Shown here in pieces: positions 16,532-26,174 of a stretch of DNA of 64,000 nucleotides. Source of the DNA: Thermococcus camini (GTDB lineage: Archaea > Methanobacteriota_B > Thermococci > Thermococcales > Thermococcaceae). Where the stretch lies: positions 1,058,277 through 1,122,276 of the forward strand of contig NZ_LR881183.1 in assembly GCF_904067545.1 (NCBI RefSeq), given 5' to 3'. A program made the position numbers and the translations under genes. Within the stretch, counting starts at the first letter, position 1; every line of letters begins with the position of its first letter. The notes under the pieces are model-generated. The model did not search any database. It saw only the letters and a list, made by a program, of their open reading frames with translations, and was not told where the DNA came from.

Positions 16532-18433
16532 ATGGAGGCAAAAGGCGGCTACTGGGGCAAGATTCTGAGGGTTAACCTGACCACCAAAGAGGTCAAGGTT
16601 GAGCCCCTCCCCGAGGAGTTCCCGAGGAAGTACCTCGGAGGCGTTGGCTTTGGAACCAGACTTCTCTACGACGAGGTTCCAGCTAAAGCTGACCCCCTCG
16701 GGCCCGAGAACAAGATGATAATCACGCCCGGTCTGTTCGTTGATACCGGCATCGGAACCGGCTCCAAGACTGCATTCAACTTCAAGAGCCCGCTCACCGG
16801 CGGCTACGGAAGGGCCATGGCCGGTGCCGAGATGGGAGTCCAGCTCAAGAGGGCAGGCTACGACATGCTCATAGTAGAGGGACAGAGCGACGAACCCGTC
16901 ATGCTCATCATCAACGACGATGACGTCGAGATCGTTCCCGCCGACGGCTACTGGGGCCTCACCACCGGCGAGGCAAGGTCCAAGGCCAAGGAAGAATACC
17001 CCGGCTATGCGACCGCGTTCATCGGACCCGCGGGCGAGAGACTCAGCCTCATCTCGACGATCGAGACCGATGACAGGCAGGCCGCCCGTGGAGGGCCCGG
17101 TGCCGTCCTCGGAAGCAAGAAGCTCAAGGGCATTCTTGTGAAGGGCAGCAAGAAGGTCCCGATAGCCAGCCCCGAGAAGTTCCGCGAGCTCCTGAAGGAG
17201 TGGGCCCTCGTCTTCAAGGACCACCCGGCCACCAAGGCGGACATGGACTACGGAAGCGGTGAGTTCCTCGACTGGATGAACCGCGAGCGCGGTACCTTCC
17301 CGACCAGGAACTGGCAGATGGGCTTCTTCAAGAAGGCCTACGAGAAGGCCAAGGAGGAGGGCAGAGAGCACATCGGAATCGACCCGTACTTCTGGGCGCC
17401 GAAGTACCGCACGGGAAGGAAGCCGTGCCCGATGTGCAACAAGCCGTGCAGCCAGTACGTCAGGGTGGAGAGCGAGAAGTGGGGCACCTTCATGGTGGAT
17501 GGTCCCGAGTACGAGACCCTCTACTCCTTCGGCGGCGTCCTTGAGCTCGACGACTTCGAGACCGTTGCCTACCTCAACTACCTCGCCGACCAGCTCGGTC
17601 TCGACACCATCTCAGCCGGTGTCACCATCGCCTGGGCCATGGAGGCTTACGAGAGGGGACTCCTCACCAAGGAAGAGGCAGATGGCCTTGAGCTGACCTT
17701 CGGCAACGGAGAGGCAGCGGTCGAGGCCCTCAGGAAGATGGCCTACCGCGAGGGCAACCTCGGAAAGCTTTTGGCAGATGGCGTCAAGAGGGCCAGCGAG
17801 AGGCTCGGCAAGGGCAGCGAGAAGTTCGCCATGCACGTCAAGGGCATGGAGCCGCCTGCCTATGACGTCCGCGGTATAAAGGGAATGGCGCTTGCCTTCG
17901 CCGTGAACGTCCGCGGTGCCGACCACCTCACCAGCGGCGCCTACGGAACCGAGCTCGTCGGCAGGTGGTGGAAGTTCGACGGCGTCGACAGGACCAGGGG
18001 CGAGAACAAGGGATTCGAAATAGCGTTCCACGAGAACCTCATGGCGGTCTACGACGCCACCGGAACGTGCAAGTTCTCAAGACACATGTACTTCCTTGAG
18101 GGCTTCCCGCCGCTCGTCGAGGCCGTCACCGGCATGAACATCGGTGAAGCAGAGCTGATGGTCATCGGTGAGAGAATAATGAACATAGCGAGGGCCTTCA
18201 ACGTCAGGGAAGGCTTCACCAGGAAAGACGACACGCTCCCGTACAGGATTATGTGGGAGCCGATTCCCGAGGGTGTCAGCAAAGGCCTCCACGTCCCGCC
18301 GTGGGAGCTCGACAGAATGCTCGACGAGTACTACCAAGCGAGGGGCTGGAGCAGGGACGGAATCCCGACCAAGGCCAAGCTCATGGCCCTCGACCTCCCG
18401 GACATCGCGGAGGACATTGGGGCCGGGATTTGA
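16532..18433 (+). CDS. Tungsten-containing aldehyde:ferredoxin oxidoreductase family enzyme
   Basis: The product has 633 residues and starts GGYWGKILRVNLT as in the AOR/FOR family. Cluster ligands are visible: C299, C302 and C306 (CPMCNKPC) and the distant C513 in YDATGTC; DQLGLDTIS matches the D-x-x-G-L-(C/D) pterin-binding motif. The enzyme would oxidise an aldehyde to an acid using a tungsto-bispterin and pass electrons to ferredoxin. It is not GOR-like at the N-terminus. I cannot decide between FOR, AOR and WOR4 types. It stands alone with its own promoter; no ferredoxin or cofactor gene is adjacent. Confidence 0.9.
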   Translation: MEAKGGYWGKILRVNLTTKEVKVEPLPEEFPRKYLGGVGFGTRLLYDEVPAKADPLGPENKMIITPGLFVDTGIGTGSKTAFNFKSPLTGGYGRAMAGAEMGVQLKRAGYDMLIVEGQSDEPVMLIINDDDVEIVPADGYWGLTTGEARSKAKEEYPGYATAFIGPAGERLSLISTIETDDRQAARGGPGAVLGSKKLKGILVKGSKKVPIASPEKFRELLKEWALVFKDHPATKADMDYGSGEFLDWMNRERGTFPTRNWQMGFFKKAYEKAKEEGREHIGIDPYFWAPKYRTGRKPCPMCNKPCSQYVRVESEKWGTFMVDGPEYETLYSFGGVLELDDFETVAYLNYLADQLGLDTISAGVTIAWAMEAYERGLLTKEEADGLELTFGNGEAAVEALRKMAYREGNLGKLLADGVKRASERLGKGSEKFAMHVKGMEPPAYDVRGIKGMALAFAVNVRGADHLTSGAYGTELVGRWWKFDGVDRTRGENKGFEIAFHENLMAVYDATGTCKFSRHMYFLEGFPPLVEAVTGMNIGEAELMVIGERIMNIARAFNVREGFTRKDDTLPYRIMWEPIPEGVSKGLHVPPWELDRMLDEYYQARGWSRDGIPTKAKLMALDLPDIAEDIGAGI

Positions 18434-18793
18434 GGCCCCTCTTACTTTTCTGTTTACACATAAACAAAACTTCGCCCATATTCTCCCGTCGTGTATCAGC
18501 CAACTACAGGGCCTACAATCAGGACTTTGCTCACCAAAACTCTATCAAAAGAGCGCCCTTTCTCATAAAACAGCTGGGAAAGGTTAGCGTGCACTCTAAA
18601 ACTCGCCCATGAAAAAGAGCTTAACATAAAACCGACTATTTAAGGGATTCCACTTTTATTCTGGCGTCCCAAGGACGCCTTGTGGAGAGTGGAACACTAT
18701 AAACTACCAATTATGACGGATAACCCCTCTGAAAACAGGCAACTTTGAACTTGCACGCCAACTTTGATCAAACTTTGCGCAGGCAAAGTTTGG
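18434..18793. other. 360-bp gene-free region with several hairpins
   Basis: No convincing ORF. After the oxidoreductase stop there is a T-rich possible terminator. At 18648-18694 a nested structure can form: an outer 7-bp stem TTCCACT/AGTGGAA encloses a perfect hairpin GGCGTCC-CAA-GGACGCC (18663-18679). From 18741 the heptamer AACTTTG occurs three times (18741, 18760, 18771) and once inverted (18784). TATA-like AT-rich tracts lie at ~18618-18644. A small RNA is possible but unproven. Confidence 0.4.
18769..18792 (-). terminator. Perfect 10-bp hairpin just downstream of tRNA-Ser
   Basis: CAAACTTTGC and GCAAAGTTTG flank a 4-nt loop, starting 2 bases after the encoded CCA of the tRNA on the minus strand. 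It may end the EF-1alpha/uS10/tRNA transcript or guide 3' processing. There is no T run, so a standard archaeal terminator is uncertain. Confidence 0.4.
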
Positions 18794-18879
18794 TGGCGCC
18801 GGGGCAGGGATTTGAACCCTGGTGGGCAGAGCCCACTGGCTCTCCAGGCCAGCGCCTTCCCAGGCTAGGCTACCCCGGC
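18794..18879 (-). tRNA. tRNA-Ser(GGA)
   Basis: Read on the minus strand, the acceptor GCCGGGG pairs with CCCCGGC, followed by discriminator G and an encoded CCA (18796-18794). The D stem is GCC/GGC. The anticodon stem CTGGC/GCCAG holds loop CTGGAGA with anticodon GGA. The long variable arm GGGC-TCT-GCCC marks a class II tRNA. The T arm is CAGGG-TTCAAAT-CCCTG. No intron is seen. It lies 16 bp after the uS10 stop and may share its transcript. Confidence 0.95.
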
Positions 18880-18895
18880 GCATAAAGGAGAGGAA

Positions 18896-19204
18896 TCAGG
18901 AGATGAGCTCGATTTCGATGGTAACGTCCTCAGGGACGCGGATGCGCATGATCTGGCGCATGGCCCTTTCGTCGGCCTCAATGTCAACGAGCCTCTTGTG
19001 AACGCGGAGCTCGAACCTGTCAAAGGTGGCGGTGCCCTCTCCGTCCGGGCTCTTCCTGGTGGTGATCCTTATCCTCTTGGTCGGGAGCGGGATGGGTCCG
19101 CTCATCCTAACGCCGGTTCTCTCGGCGATCTGCTTGATCTGGTCGGTGACCTCGTTGAGGGCCTTAATGTCCGTGCTCGCAAGCTTAATCCTTGCCTTCT
19201 GCAT
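18896..19204 (-). CDS. rpsJ: Small ribosomal subunit protein uS10
   Basis: The product has 102 residues with the family motifs [18 protein letters not shown] and [26 protein letters not shown]. It is a 30S head protein. It lies 51 bp downstream of EF-1alpha on the same strand, the common archaeal tuf-rps10 pairing, with a GGAGGG ribosome binding site, and is followed by tRNA-Ser. Confidence 0.97.
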   Translation of the reverse strand: MQKARIKLASTDIKALNEVTDQIKQIAERTGVRMSGPIPLPTKRIRITTRKSPDGEGTATFDRFELRVHKRLVDIEADERAMRQIMRIRVPEDVTIEIELIS

Positions 19205-19255
19205 TTCCGTCCCTCCTAAGGCTTAAGGAAGTAAAGGAAAGGTCAGAGAAGGCCT

Positions 19256-20542
19256 TCACTCGGCCTTCTGAACGGAGATGACCATACCGGCAGCGACGGT
19301 CTGGCCCATGTCACGGATGGCGAACCTGCCCATCTGCGGGATCTCCTTGACCGGCTCGATGACCATCGGCTTGGTCGGCCTGAGGATAACTATTGCGGAG
19401 TCACCGGTCTTGATGAACTGCGGGTTCTCCTCGACGATGTTACCGGTCCTCGGGTCGAGCTTAGCCAGGAGCTGCTCGAACCTGACGGCGACCTGGAGGG
19501 TGTGCGCGTGGAGGACCGGGGTGTAGCCGACGGTTATTGCAGTCGGGTGGTTGAGGACGATGATCTGGGCCTTGAAGGTGTCCTTCGGCCTGACGACGGT
19601 CGGCGGGTTGTTGGTGTGTCCGGCAACGTCACCGCGCTTTATGTCGTTCTTACCAACGCCACGGACGTTGAATCCGATGTTGTCACCCGGAAGGGCCTCC
19701 TGCATGGACTCGTGGTGCATCTCGATGCTCTTGACCTCACCCTGGATGGCCTTGTGGAAGATGGTGCTGGCCGGCTCGAAGATGACGACGTCACCGACCT
19801 TGAGGACACCGGTCTCGACACGGCCGACCGGGACGGTACCGACACCCTTAATGGAGTAGACGTCCTGGATCGGGATGCGGAGCGGCTTGTCGGTCGGCTT
19901 CGGCGGCTCCGGTATCTGGTCGAGGGCCTCGAAGAGGGTCGGGCCGTTGTACCAGGGCATCTTGTCGCTCTTCTTGACGATGTTGTCGCCCTCCCAAGCG
20001 CTGGTCGGGATGACCTGGACGTTCTTGTAGCCGAGCATCATGAGGAGCTTCTTAACCTGCTCGGCGACCTGCTTGAACTTCTTCTCGTCGTAGTTGACCA
20101 TGTCCATCTTGTTGAGGGAGACGATGATGTGGTTGATACCGAGGGTCTTGGCGAGGAAGGCGTGCTCCTTGGTCTGCGGCATGACACCGTCGGTGACGGC
20201 GACGACGAGAACTGCCGCGTCAGCCTGGCTGGCACCGGTGATCATGTTCTTAACGAAGTCCCTGTGGCCCGGAGCGTCGATGATGGTGATGTACCTGTGC
20301 GGGGTCTCGAACTTGGTGTGGGCGACGTCGATGGTGATACCCCTCTCGCGCTCCTCCTTGAGCCTGTCCATGACCCAGGCGAACTTGAAGGACTTACCCT
20401 TCTCACCCATCTGCTCGAACTTCTGGATGATGTTCTCCGGAATGTTCTGGCTGTCGAACAGGAGCCTTCCAACGGTGGTGCTCTTTCCGTGGTCGACGTG
20501 TCCGATAAAGACAATGTTAATGTGCGGCTTCTCCTTAGCCAT
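19256..20542 (-). CDS. tuf: Translation elongation factor EF-1alpha
   Basis: GTPase that delivers aminoacyl-tRNA. The product has 428 residues with GHVDHGKS at 14-21, the DAPGHRDF switch, NKMD and the C-terminal beta-barrel domains. I chose ATG 20542 because GGAGGT sits 8 bases upstream; the alternative ATG at 20548 would leave only 2 bases. Codon use is strongly biased, as expected for a highly expressed gene, which explains the long antisense frame opposite it. Confidence 0.98.
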   Translation of the reverse strand: MAKEKPHINIVFIGHVDHGKSTTVGRLLFDSQNIPENIIQKFEQMGEKGKSFKFAWVMDRLKEERERGITIDVAHTKFETPHRYITIIDAPGHRDFVKNMITGASQADAAVLVVAVTDGVMPQTKEHAFLAKTLGINHIIVSLNKMDMVNYDEKKFKQVAEQVKKLLMMLGYKNVQVIPTSAWEGDNIVKKSDKMPWYNGPTLFEALDQIPEPPKPTDKPLRIPIQDVYSIKGVGTVPVGRVETGVLKVGDVVIFEPASTIFHKAIQGEVKSIEMHHESMQEALPGDNIGFNVRGVGKNDIKRGDVAGHTNNPPTVVRPKDTFKAQIIVLNHPTAITVGYTPVLHAHTLQVAVRFEQLLAKLDPRTGNIVEENPQFIKTGDSAIVILRPTKPMVIEPVKEIPQMGRFAIRDMGQTVAAGMVISVQKAE

Positions 20543-20590
20543 TTCCATACACCTCCAAACTTTGGTCTAGTCCGATTGACTAGGATGGCT

Positions 20591-20598
20591 TTTTAAAT
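20591..20598 (-). promoter_or_regulatory. TATA box of the EF-1alpha gene
   Basis: On the minus strand it reads ATTTAAAA, preceded by a BRE-like CGAAAG. Transcription would start near 20570, giving a leader of about 25 bases that contains GGAGGT. Confidence 0.55.
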
Positions 20599-20727
20599 CT
20601 TTCGAACCTCGGCCCCCTCGGGCGGGAAACCCGCAGTTTATCGGGGAGGCCTCACGAGTTCCGTGCTTAACTTACGAAGCGGGTTTAAAAACTTAACTAC
20701 GGGGGTTTGAACAGGAAAATGTAAACC

Positions 20728-21249
20728 TCAGCCCCCCTTCAGCCTGCATTTCCTGAGGTAGTCCCAGAGGGTGTAGTAGATGGTGAACCTCTCCTCTCTC
20801 CTGCTGTCAATGTCATACACCGTGAGAACCAGCCCGCACTCCCTCGTGCCGTTTTCAAGGGTATAGCAAATTTCCCTGTAGGCATTCTCCGAGGGGCCGG
20901 TGCTCGAGGTGTATCTAACCTCCACCAAGCGACCGTCCTTTCGCACCAGGACGAGGCGCTGGTAGGTCCTACCGTATCCATCATTCGAGAGGAAACTCCT
21001 CTCCGCCACCACCGTTTCTATCCCATCAGACTTGTTCGCGCTCACGTTCCAGCTTTCATAGTTGATACTCCTGACGAACTCGAAGGGTGCAGTTCCAGCT
21101 TTGCACTCCACCTTCTCCTGTGGTGTTGATGGCCCCCACCAGAAATAGGAGTAGTGCTCGTAGAACACCATCCCCGGCCACGGGACGAACAGTAAACTCC
21201 CAATGACTACCAGAATTCCAACGAAGAGTACCTTCCTTCGTGCCCCCAT
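20728..21249 (-). CDS. Secreted or membrane-anchored hypothetical protein
   Basis: The product has 173 residues: one N-terminal hydrophobic helix (VLFVGILVVIGSLLFVPW), then an extracellular part with four cysteines and N-x-S/T sites, ending basic (CRLKGG). It lies between EF-2 and EF-1alpha on the same strand, about 120 bp after the EF-2 stop and 180 bp before EF-1alpha. I do not recognise a family. Confidence 0.6.
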   Translation of the reverse strand: MGARRKVLFVGILVVIGSLLFVPWPGMVFYEHYSYFWWGPSTPQEKVECKAGTAPFEFVRSINYESWNVSANKSDGIETVVAERSFLSNDGYGRTYQRLVLVRKDGRLVEVRYTSSTGPSENAYREICYTLENGTRECGLVLTVYDIDSRREERFTIYYTLWDYLRKCRLKGG

Positions 21250-21366
21250 GAAGCTGATATCATCGTCAGAAATTAAAGAGTTTTCGGAGGAGACGTTGAA
21301 TTAAGTGGCACGGTATCTCAAGCCCATGAGACTAGAAAGTAGGCAGAAGGGAAGGGCGGAAAGCCC

Positions 21367-23565
21367 TCACTGCTGCGGGCAGACGTCCTGCTCCTTCGGC
21401 GGGTTCGGGTCAAGGCCCTTCCTCTGGCGTATCTGCCTGATGATGTTGGTGGCCAGCTCTCCAGGAACGCGCTTAAAGCCAGCGTGCTCGGTGCTCCAGA
21501 GGGCCCTTCCGCTGGTGGCGCCACGTATAGCACCGGCGAATCCGAACATCTCCGCAACCGGGGCCTCAGAGATGATGATCATGACCTCACCCTCCTGTCT
21601 CATGTCGATGAGCTGGCCGCGCCTCTGGTTGATCTCCCTGCTGACGGCACCCATGTACTCGTAGGGCACGTTGATGATGACCTTCTGGTACGGCTCGTAG
21701 AGGATCGGCTGGGCCTTCATCATGGCGCACTGGATGGCACTCCTGATGGCCGGGTAGATCTGGGCCGGGCCGCGGTGGACGTTGTCCTCGTGGATCTTGG
21801 CGTCGTGAAGCCTGACCATGACCTTCATAACGGGCTCCTTGGCGAGCGGACCCTCGTCCATGGCCTGGTGGAATCCGTCGACGAGGAGGTCCATGACTTC
21901 GTTGAGGTACTGGATACCCTTGGTGTTGTCGAGGAATATGTTGCCGTGGTATATGTCAACTATGCCCTTGGCGACCTCGTAGTCCATACCGAGCTCGGCG
22001 AGCTTCTTGGCGACGGCCTTCGGGTCCTTCGGCCTGCCCTCCGGGATGAGTCCCTCGTGGATGGCCTGGTAGATCTCGTCCGGAAGCGGCTCCACGGTGA
22101 TGTAGAACCTGTTGTGCTTGTTCGGGCTCTTTCCTTCGACTATCGGGCTCATCTTGCTGACGCTCTCGCGGTAGACGACGATCGGCGGGGAAACGTCAAC
22201 GTCGAGCTTCCAGTCCTCCTTGAGCTTGACGAGCTTGACCTCAAGGTGGAGCTCACCCATACCGCTGAGGAGGTGCTGACCGGTTTCCTCGTCGATCTTG
22301 ACGTGGAGGGTAGGATCTTCCTTGGCGAGCTGGCGAAGGGCTTCAATGAGCTTCGGAAGGTCCTTAACGTTCTTGGCCTCGATGGCGACGGTAACGACCG
22401 GCTCGCTGGCGTAGTGGAGGGCCTCAAACGGCTCGATCTGCTCCTGGGAGACGGTCTCACCGGCCATGGCATCGCGAAGACCTGTTACAGCGACGATGTT
22501 TCCTGCAGGAACGGCCTCCATGTTGACCCTCTCGGGACCCATGTAGATACCGACCTGCTGGATTCTGGCCTTCCTCTTGGCGTTGATGAGGTATACCTCC
22601 TGGCCGGTCTTCACGGTACCGCTCCAGACACGGCCGGTTGAAACCTCACCGGCGTGCTTGTCGAGGATGATCTTGGTGACGACCATGACCATCTTGCCCT
22701 TCGGGTCGCACTTGAGCATGGCCTGGCCGACCTCGCTGTCAACCTCTCCCCTCCAGAGGTGTGGGATCCTGTACTTCTGGGCCTCGAGCGGGTTCGGCAG
22801 GTGCTTGACGACCATATCGAGGACGACGACGTGGAGCGGGGCCTTCTGCCTGAGGGTCTTGAGGTCGCCGCTGTTGGTGAGCTCGACGATGTCCTTGAAG
22901 GAAACACCGGTCTTCTTCATGTACGGGACGCTGAGGGCCCAGTTGTAGTAGGCACTTCCGAAGGCAACGCTACCGTCCTCGACCTTGACGAACCACTGGT
23001 TCTTGAACTCGTCCGGGGCGTACTTCTTGATGAGCCTGTTGACATCGGTGATGATCTTGGCGAACCTCTGGAGGATGTCGTTCGGGCCGAGCTTGAGCTC
23101 CTTGATGAGACGGTCAACCTTGTTGATGAAGAGAACCGGCTTGACGTACTCCCTCAGGGCCTGTCTGAGAACGGTCTCGGTCTGGGGCATGACTCCCTCG
23201 ACCGCGTCAACGACGATGATGGCACCGTCGATGGCTCTCATTGCTCTCGTAACGTCACCACCGAAGTCAACGTGACCCGGCGTATCTATGAGGTTGATGA
23301 GGTAGTCTTGACCCTCGTAGTTGTGAACCATCGAAACGTTGGCCGCGTTGATGGTGATTCCCCTCGCCTGCTCCTGCTCGTCGAAGTCAAGGACGAGCTG
23401 CTTTCCAGCCAACTCCTCGCTGATCATTCCGGCACCTGCGAGCAGGTTGTCGCTCAGCGTCGTCTTACCGTGGTCAATGTGAGCGGCAATACCCATGTTC
23501 CTGATCCTCTCGGGCTGGGTCATGAGCTCTTTAATCTTCGCAACCATCTCTTCCCTTCTTCCCAT
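21367..23565 (-). CDS. fusA: Translation elongation factor EF-2
   Basis: Translocation GTPase of 732 residues. The G domain has AHIDHGKT at 28-35, DTPGHVDF and NKVDR. In domain IV, His597 in NVHRGPAQ is the residue expected to be converted to diphthamide. Domains order as in archaeal and eukaryotic EF-2. The start ATG 23565 follows GGTGG; the gene has its own promoter. Confidence 0.98.
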   Translation of the reverse strand: MGRREEMVAKIKELMTQPERIRNMGIAAHIDHGKTTLSDNLLAGAGMISEELAGKQLVLDFDEQEQARGITINAANVSMVHNYEGQDYLINLIDTPGHVDFGGDVTRAMRAIDGAIIVVDAVEGVMPQTETVLRQALREYVKPVLFINKVDRLIKELKLGPNDILQRFAKIITDVNRLIKKYAPDEFKNQWFVKVEDGSVAFGSAYYNWALSVPYMKKTGVSFKDIVELTNSGDLKTLRQKAPLHVVVLDMVVKHLPNPLEAQKYRIPHLWRGEVDSEVGQAMLKCDPKGKMVMVVTKIILDKHAGEVSTGRVWSGTVKTGQEVYLINAKRKARIQQVGIYMGPERVNMEAVPAGNIVAVTGLRDAMAGETVSQEQIEPFEALHYASEPVVTVAIEAKNVKDLPKLIEALRQLAKEDPTLHVKIDEETGQHLLSGMGELHLEVKLVKLKEDWKLDVDVSPPIVVYRESVSKMSPIVEGKSPNKHNRFYITVEPLPDEIYQAIHEGLIPEGRPKDPKAVAKKLAELGMDYEVAKGIVDIYHGNIFLDNTKGIQYLNEVMDLLVDGFHQAMDEGPLAKEPVMKVMVRLHDAKIHEDNVHRGPAQIYPAIRSAIQCAMMKAQPILYEPYQKVIINVPYEYMGAVSREINQRRGQLIDMRQEGEVMIIISEAPVAEMFGFAGAIRGATSGRALWSTEHAGFKRVPGELATNIIRQIRQRKGLDPNPPKEQDVCPQQ

Positions 23566-23619
23566 TTACACCACCTTCTAACCTGATGAGCTTGTTCACC
23601 ACTCACTTAAGAAGCCCGG

Positions 23620-23627
23620 TTATAAAT
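23620..23627 (-). promoter_or_regulatory. TATA box of the EF-2 gene
   Basis: The minus strand reads ATTTATAA preceded by GGGAAAG. Transcription would start near 23598, giving a leader of about 30 bases. Confidence 0.55.
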
Positions 23628-23686
23628 CTTTCCCAGCGGAGAAATGGAAGGGCGCTCCGGACGTTCAAACTACTTAAGGTTTTGGG

Positions 23687-24766
23687 TTATGGAATGAACC
23701 CGGCCCGCAGGAATTTCTCAACCCTCTCCACCATGTCCGCCCTCGCGTAGACACCCCAGCGCCAGTGAGTATCCTTTAGTTCAACGAGGGAGCGAACGAG
23801 GGGGGAGACCTCGCTAAGGCGTTTTAAGCCGTTTTCCGTCTCGACGAAGGCGTTCTTCTCCTCGAACTTGGGCTTTGGAGGATAATCCACCAGCGCCAGG
23901 TGGTCGAACTCTGCCTCTAGTTCTCTTTTCAGCTCTTCAACTGCCTTCTCGCCCGGGTCTTTATCCGTGTAGAGAACGCGCTTGTAAAGCCTCCTGTCGT
24001 CCACCGCCCGAACGAGCTCCCGAACCTCCACCCTCTCACTCGCCCTGAGCCGTGCTATCAGATCAACCTCGTCCATGGTGCGTATTTCATCGGAGGGAAT
24101 CCCTTCGAGCTCGACAGCCGTTATGAGCATGGCACTCGCTATCTTCGAGACGTGATGCTGGTAAACGGTGGGATACATCATGCTCCTCGCCAGAAGCAGG
24201 TTCTGGGCGGCCATGATGCCCTTCTCCCCGATTATCAGCCTCTCAGCATCGTAGTGAAGGTTCCTCACGAGCCTGTCGAGGTCAACCAGGCCGTAGGCCA
24301 CGCCTGTGTAGTAGGCGTCCCTCACGAGGTAATCCATCCTGTCGGCGTCTATATCTCCGCTCACGAGGGGGTGCTTGAGGAGTTTGATGAACTCCCCCAC
24401 GGAATAGCGCTCCCTGATAATATCGCTGATTTCGCCGTGCCTTATGAACCACTTCGTGTTCTCCTCGTGCCGCGGGTAGAGGGCCTCGAGCGTGTGGCTG
24501 AAGGGATAGTGGCCGAGGTCGTGCAGTAAAGCCGCGTAAACTGCGCCCTCCTCGATTTCGGGGTTGTGTTCGGTTATCCTTTTCGCAAGATAGAAAGTTC
24601 CCAGCGAATGTTCGAAGCGCGTGTGCCTGGCCGAGGGGTAGGCTAGGAATACCGGACCGAGCTGGGTTATTCGCCTGAGCCTCTGGAACTCAGGGGTATC
24701 AACGAGCCTCAGTGTGAAACCATCCAGTGATATGTCCCCATGAATCGTGTCCCGTATTACTTTCAT
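23687..24766 (-). CDS. HD-domain phosphohydrolase (dNTPase-like)
   Basis: The product has 359 residues. The metal motif is present: RFEHSLGTFYLA, LLHDLGHYPFSH and the later DADRMDYLVRD, as in the dGTPase-like HD family. IHGDISLDGF at the N-terminus and the C-terminal RxVLYTDKDPGEKAVEEL-like segment are also typical. ATG 24766 follows GTGGTCAAA. Predicted activity on nucleotides is from the family only. It has its own promoter (TTTATTAA near 24796). Confidence 0.83.
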   Translation of the reverse strand: MKVIRDTIHGDISLDGFTLRLVDTPEFQRLRRITQLGPVFLAYPSARHTRFEHSLGTFYLAKRITEHNPEIEEGAVYAALLHDLGHYPFSHTLEALYPRHEENTKWFIRHGEISDIIRERYSVGEFIKLLKHPLVSGDIDADRMDYLVRDAYYTGVAYGLVDLDRLVRNLHYDAERLIIGEKGIMAAQNLLLARSMMYPTVYQHHVSKIASAMLITAVELEGIPSDEIRTMDEVDLIARLRASERVEVRELVRAVDDRRLYKRVLYTDKDPGEKAVEELKRELEAEFDHLALVDYPPKPKFEEKNAFVETENGLKRLSEVSPLVRSLVELKDTHWRWGVYARADMVERVEKFLRAGFIP

Positions 24767-24810
24767 TTTGACCACGAAGGCCATAGAATCGAAAGATTAA
24801 TAAACGTGGC

Positions 24811-24892
24811 GGCGATACGCACCCTGCCGGCCGATACGGGCCGGCCTCTATCCCGGGCCGGGGGGTAGCCCTCAGGGGTTACCCCCCACTAA
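24811..24892. ncRNA. GC-rich hairpin region, candidate structured RNA
   Basis: Between the HD gene and the ABC operon, about 80 bp can fold strongly: GCCGGCC-GATACG-GGCCGGC (about 24828-24847) and GGGGGGTA...TACCCCCC (about 24864-24891), whose loop can pair again (CCCT/AGGG). The AT-rich GATTAATAAA at ~24795-24804 could act as a TATA on either strand. No C/D or H/ACA boxes are visible and the strand is undecided. Confidence 0.3.
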
Positions 24893-24963
24893 AACCTGTT
24901 CTGTTCCATTATGAACCCGGCATACTTCAGAAGAGCAAAAATTTTAAAGGGAAGCCCTCAAAA

Positions 24964-25731
24964 TTATCTTGTGGCAGGAGTTTGCCGACCCTCCTGCCCT
25001 GAGGAAGAGGGGCCTTCTTGGGCCCCCTTCCTCTTTGAACGTTCTATATGTGGTTTGAACAGCTTCTCGACCTCTTCCTGAACCTCCTCCGCTTCTCCGC
25101 TCAGGACGAGCTTTCCGTTGCCTATGACAACCACCCAGTCCACTATCGGAATCAGCGGCTCCCAGATGTGGCTTATGACAACGAAGTTGGTCTTTTTCAT
25201 CTCCTCGATTATCTCAATAACCCTCTCCATGCTGTCGAAGTCTATGTTCGCCAGGGGCTCGTCGAGGAATATCAGCTCGGGCTTCCCTACGAAGGCCTGT
25301 GCAAGGGAAAGCCTCTTGAGCATTCCCGATGAGTAGCCGCTTATCCTCTTGTCAAGGAAGCCTTTGACCTCAAACAGCTCCGCAACCCTCTCGACTTCTT
25401 CCTCACCGAACCCTTTGCTCTCGGCGAAGAGGGTCAGCCATTCCCTGCCCGTAGTGAACTGCGGAAAAGCCGGCGGGTCGTAGGCAACGCCGAAGCGGGC
25501 CTTAAGTCGTCCATTGTTCCAGGGGACTTCACCGAAGACCCTTATCTCTCCGGCGCTTGGACGATAAACGCCGGTGGCGAGCTTGAGGAAGGTGCTCTTT
25601 CCGCCGCCGTTGGGGCCGAGGATTAGGGTGATTCCCTTAGGAATGCCCACGGTAACGCCGTCGAGCGCCTTGATGCTCCCGAAGTGTTTCTTCAGGTCTC
25701 TCGCCTCGATTATCACCTGCCCCACCTCCAC
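24964..25731 (-). CDS. ABC transporter ATP-binding protein
   Basis: The product has 255 residues with Walker A GPNGGGKST, signature SSGMLKRL, Walker B LIFLDEPLANID and a switch histidine in VISHIWEP. It is the last gene of a seven-gene operon (30278 to 24964) and overlaps the preceding small membrane-protein gene by 19 bp. Its partner is the ABC-2 permease at 26171. Substrate unknown; export of a product of the same operon is inference. Confidence 0.9.
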   Translation of the reverse strand: MEVGQVIIEARDLKKHFGSIKALDGVTVGIPKGITLILGPNGGGKSTFLKLATGVYRPSAGEIRVFGEVPWNNGRLKARFGVAYDPPAFPQFTTGREWLTLFAESKGFGEEEVERVAELFEVKGFLDKRISGYSSGMLKRLSLAQAFVGKPELIFLDEPLANIDFDSMERVIEIIEEMKKTNFVVISHIWEPLIPIVDWVVVIGNGKLVLSGEAEEVQEEVEKLFKPHIERSKRKGAQEGPSSSGQEGRQTPATR

Positions 25732-26174
25732 ACGATAAAAGCCAAAAGGATTGCAAAGAAGGAACCGCTGATGTATAGGGAGTTTTGGACCTCCTTGGTC
25801 GGGTAGTTTTTGATGAAACGGAAGGAGCAGGTTAGCTTGTCCGTGCCGTTGTTGATTATCAGGTAGTCCCCCTCCCCCGGCAGAATGAACTGATACTTTG
25901 CGTGGCCGTAGACTGCGTGTTTATCCACCTGCTCTCCTGTTATAACGTCGTATACCTCAACGACCCCGTTGCCGTTGCAGGATGCCTCAACCAGCGAGCT
26001 GGTGGGAGTGTGCGCCTTTACGGTGCTGAGACTGGTGAAGTTTCCCTGTCTCTCGACAGGCTGAAGAAACACCGGGCCGATTGAGCCGACCTGGTTTTCA
26101 TAGGAACTGTAAACCCAGAGCGAGCCAATGGTGAGCAGGAGCATCGCAGAGAGCAGGGCACCCCAGAACCTCAC
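25713..26174 (-). CDS. Two-helix membrane protein of the ABC operon
   Basis: The product has 153 residues with one helix at each end (ALLSAMLLLTIGSLWVYS and FFAILLAFIVWRW) and an extracellular middle of ~100 residues with two cysteines and N-x-S/T sites. I chose GTG 26174: GGAGGG lies 7 bases upstream and the start overlaps the permease stop (GTGA). The upstream ATG at 26204 would lie deep inside the permease gene. It may be an accessory of the transporter. No family recognised. Confidence 0.7.
   Translation of the reverse strand: MRFWGALLSAMLLLTIGSLWVYSSYENQVGSIGPVFLQPVERQGNFTSLSTVKAHTPTSSLVEASCNGNGVVEVYDVITGEQVDKHAVYGHAKYQFILPGEGDYLIINNGTDKLTCSFRFIKNYPTKEVQNSLYISGSFFAILLAFIVWRWGR

Noticed and set aside
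19502-20596. Long plus-strand open frame opposite EF-1alpha (and a similar one opposite EF-2 at 22654-23586)
   Set aside because: Low-complexity D/L/V-rich translations mirror the highly biased codons of the real genes.
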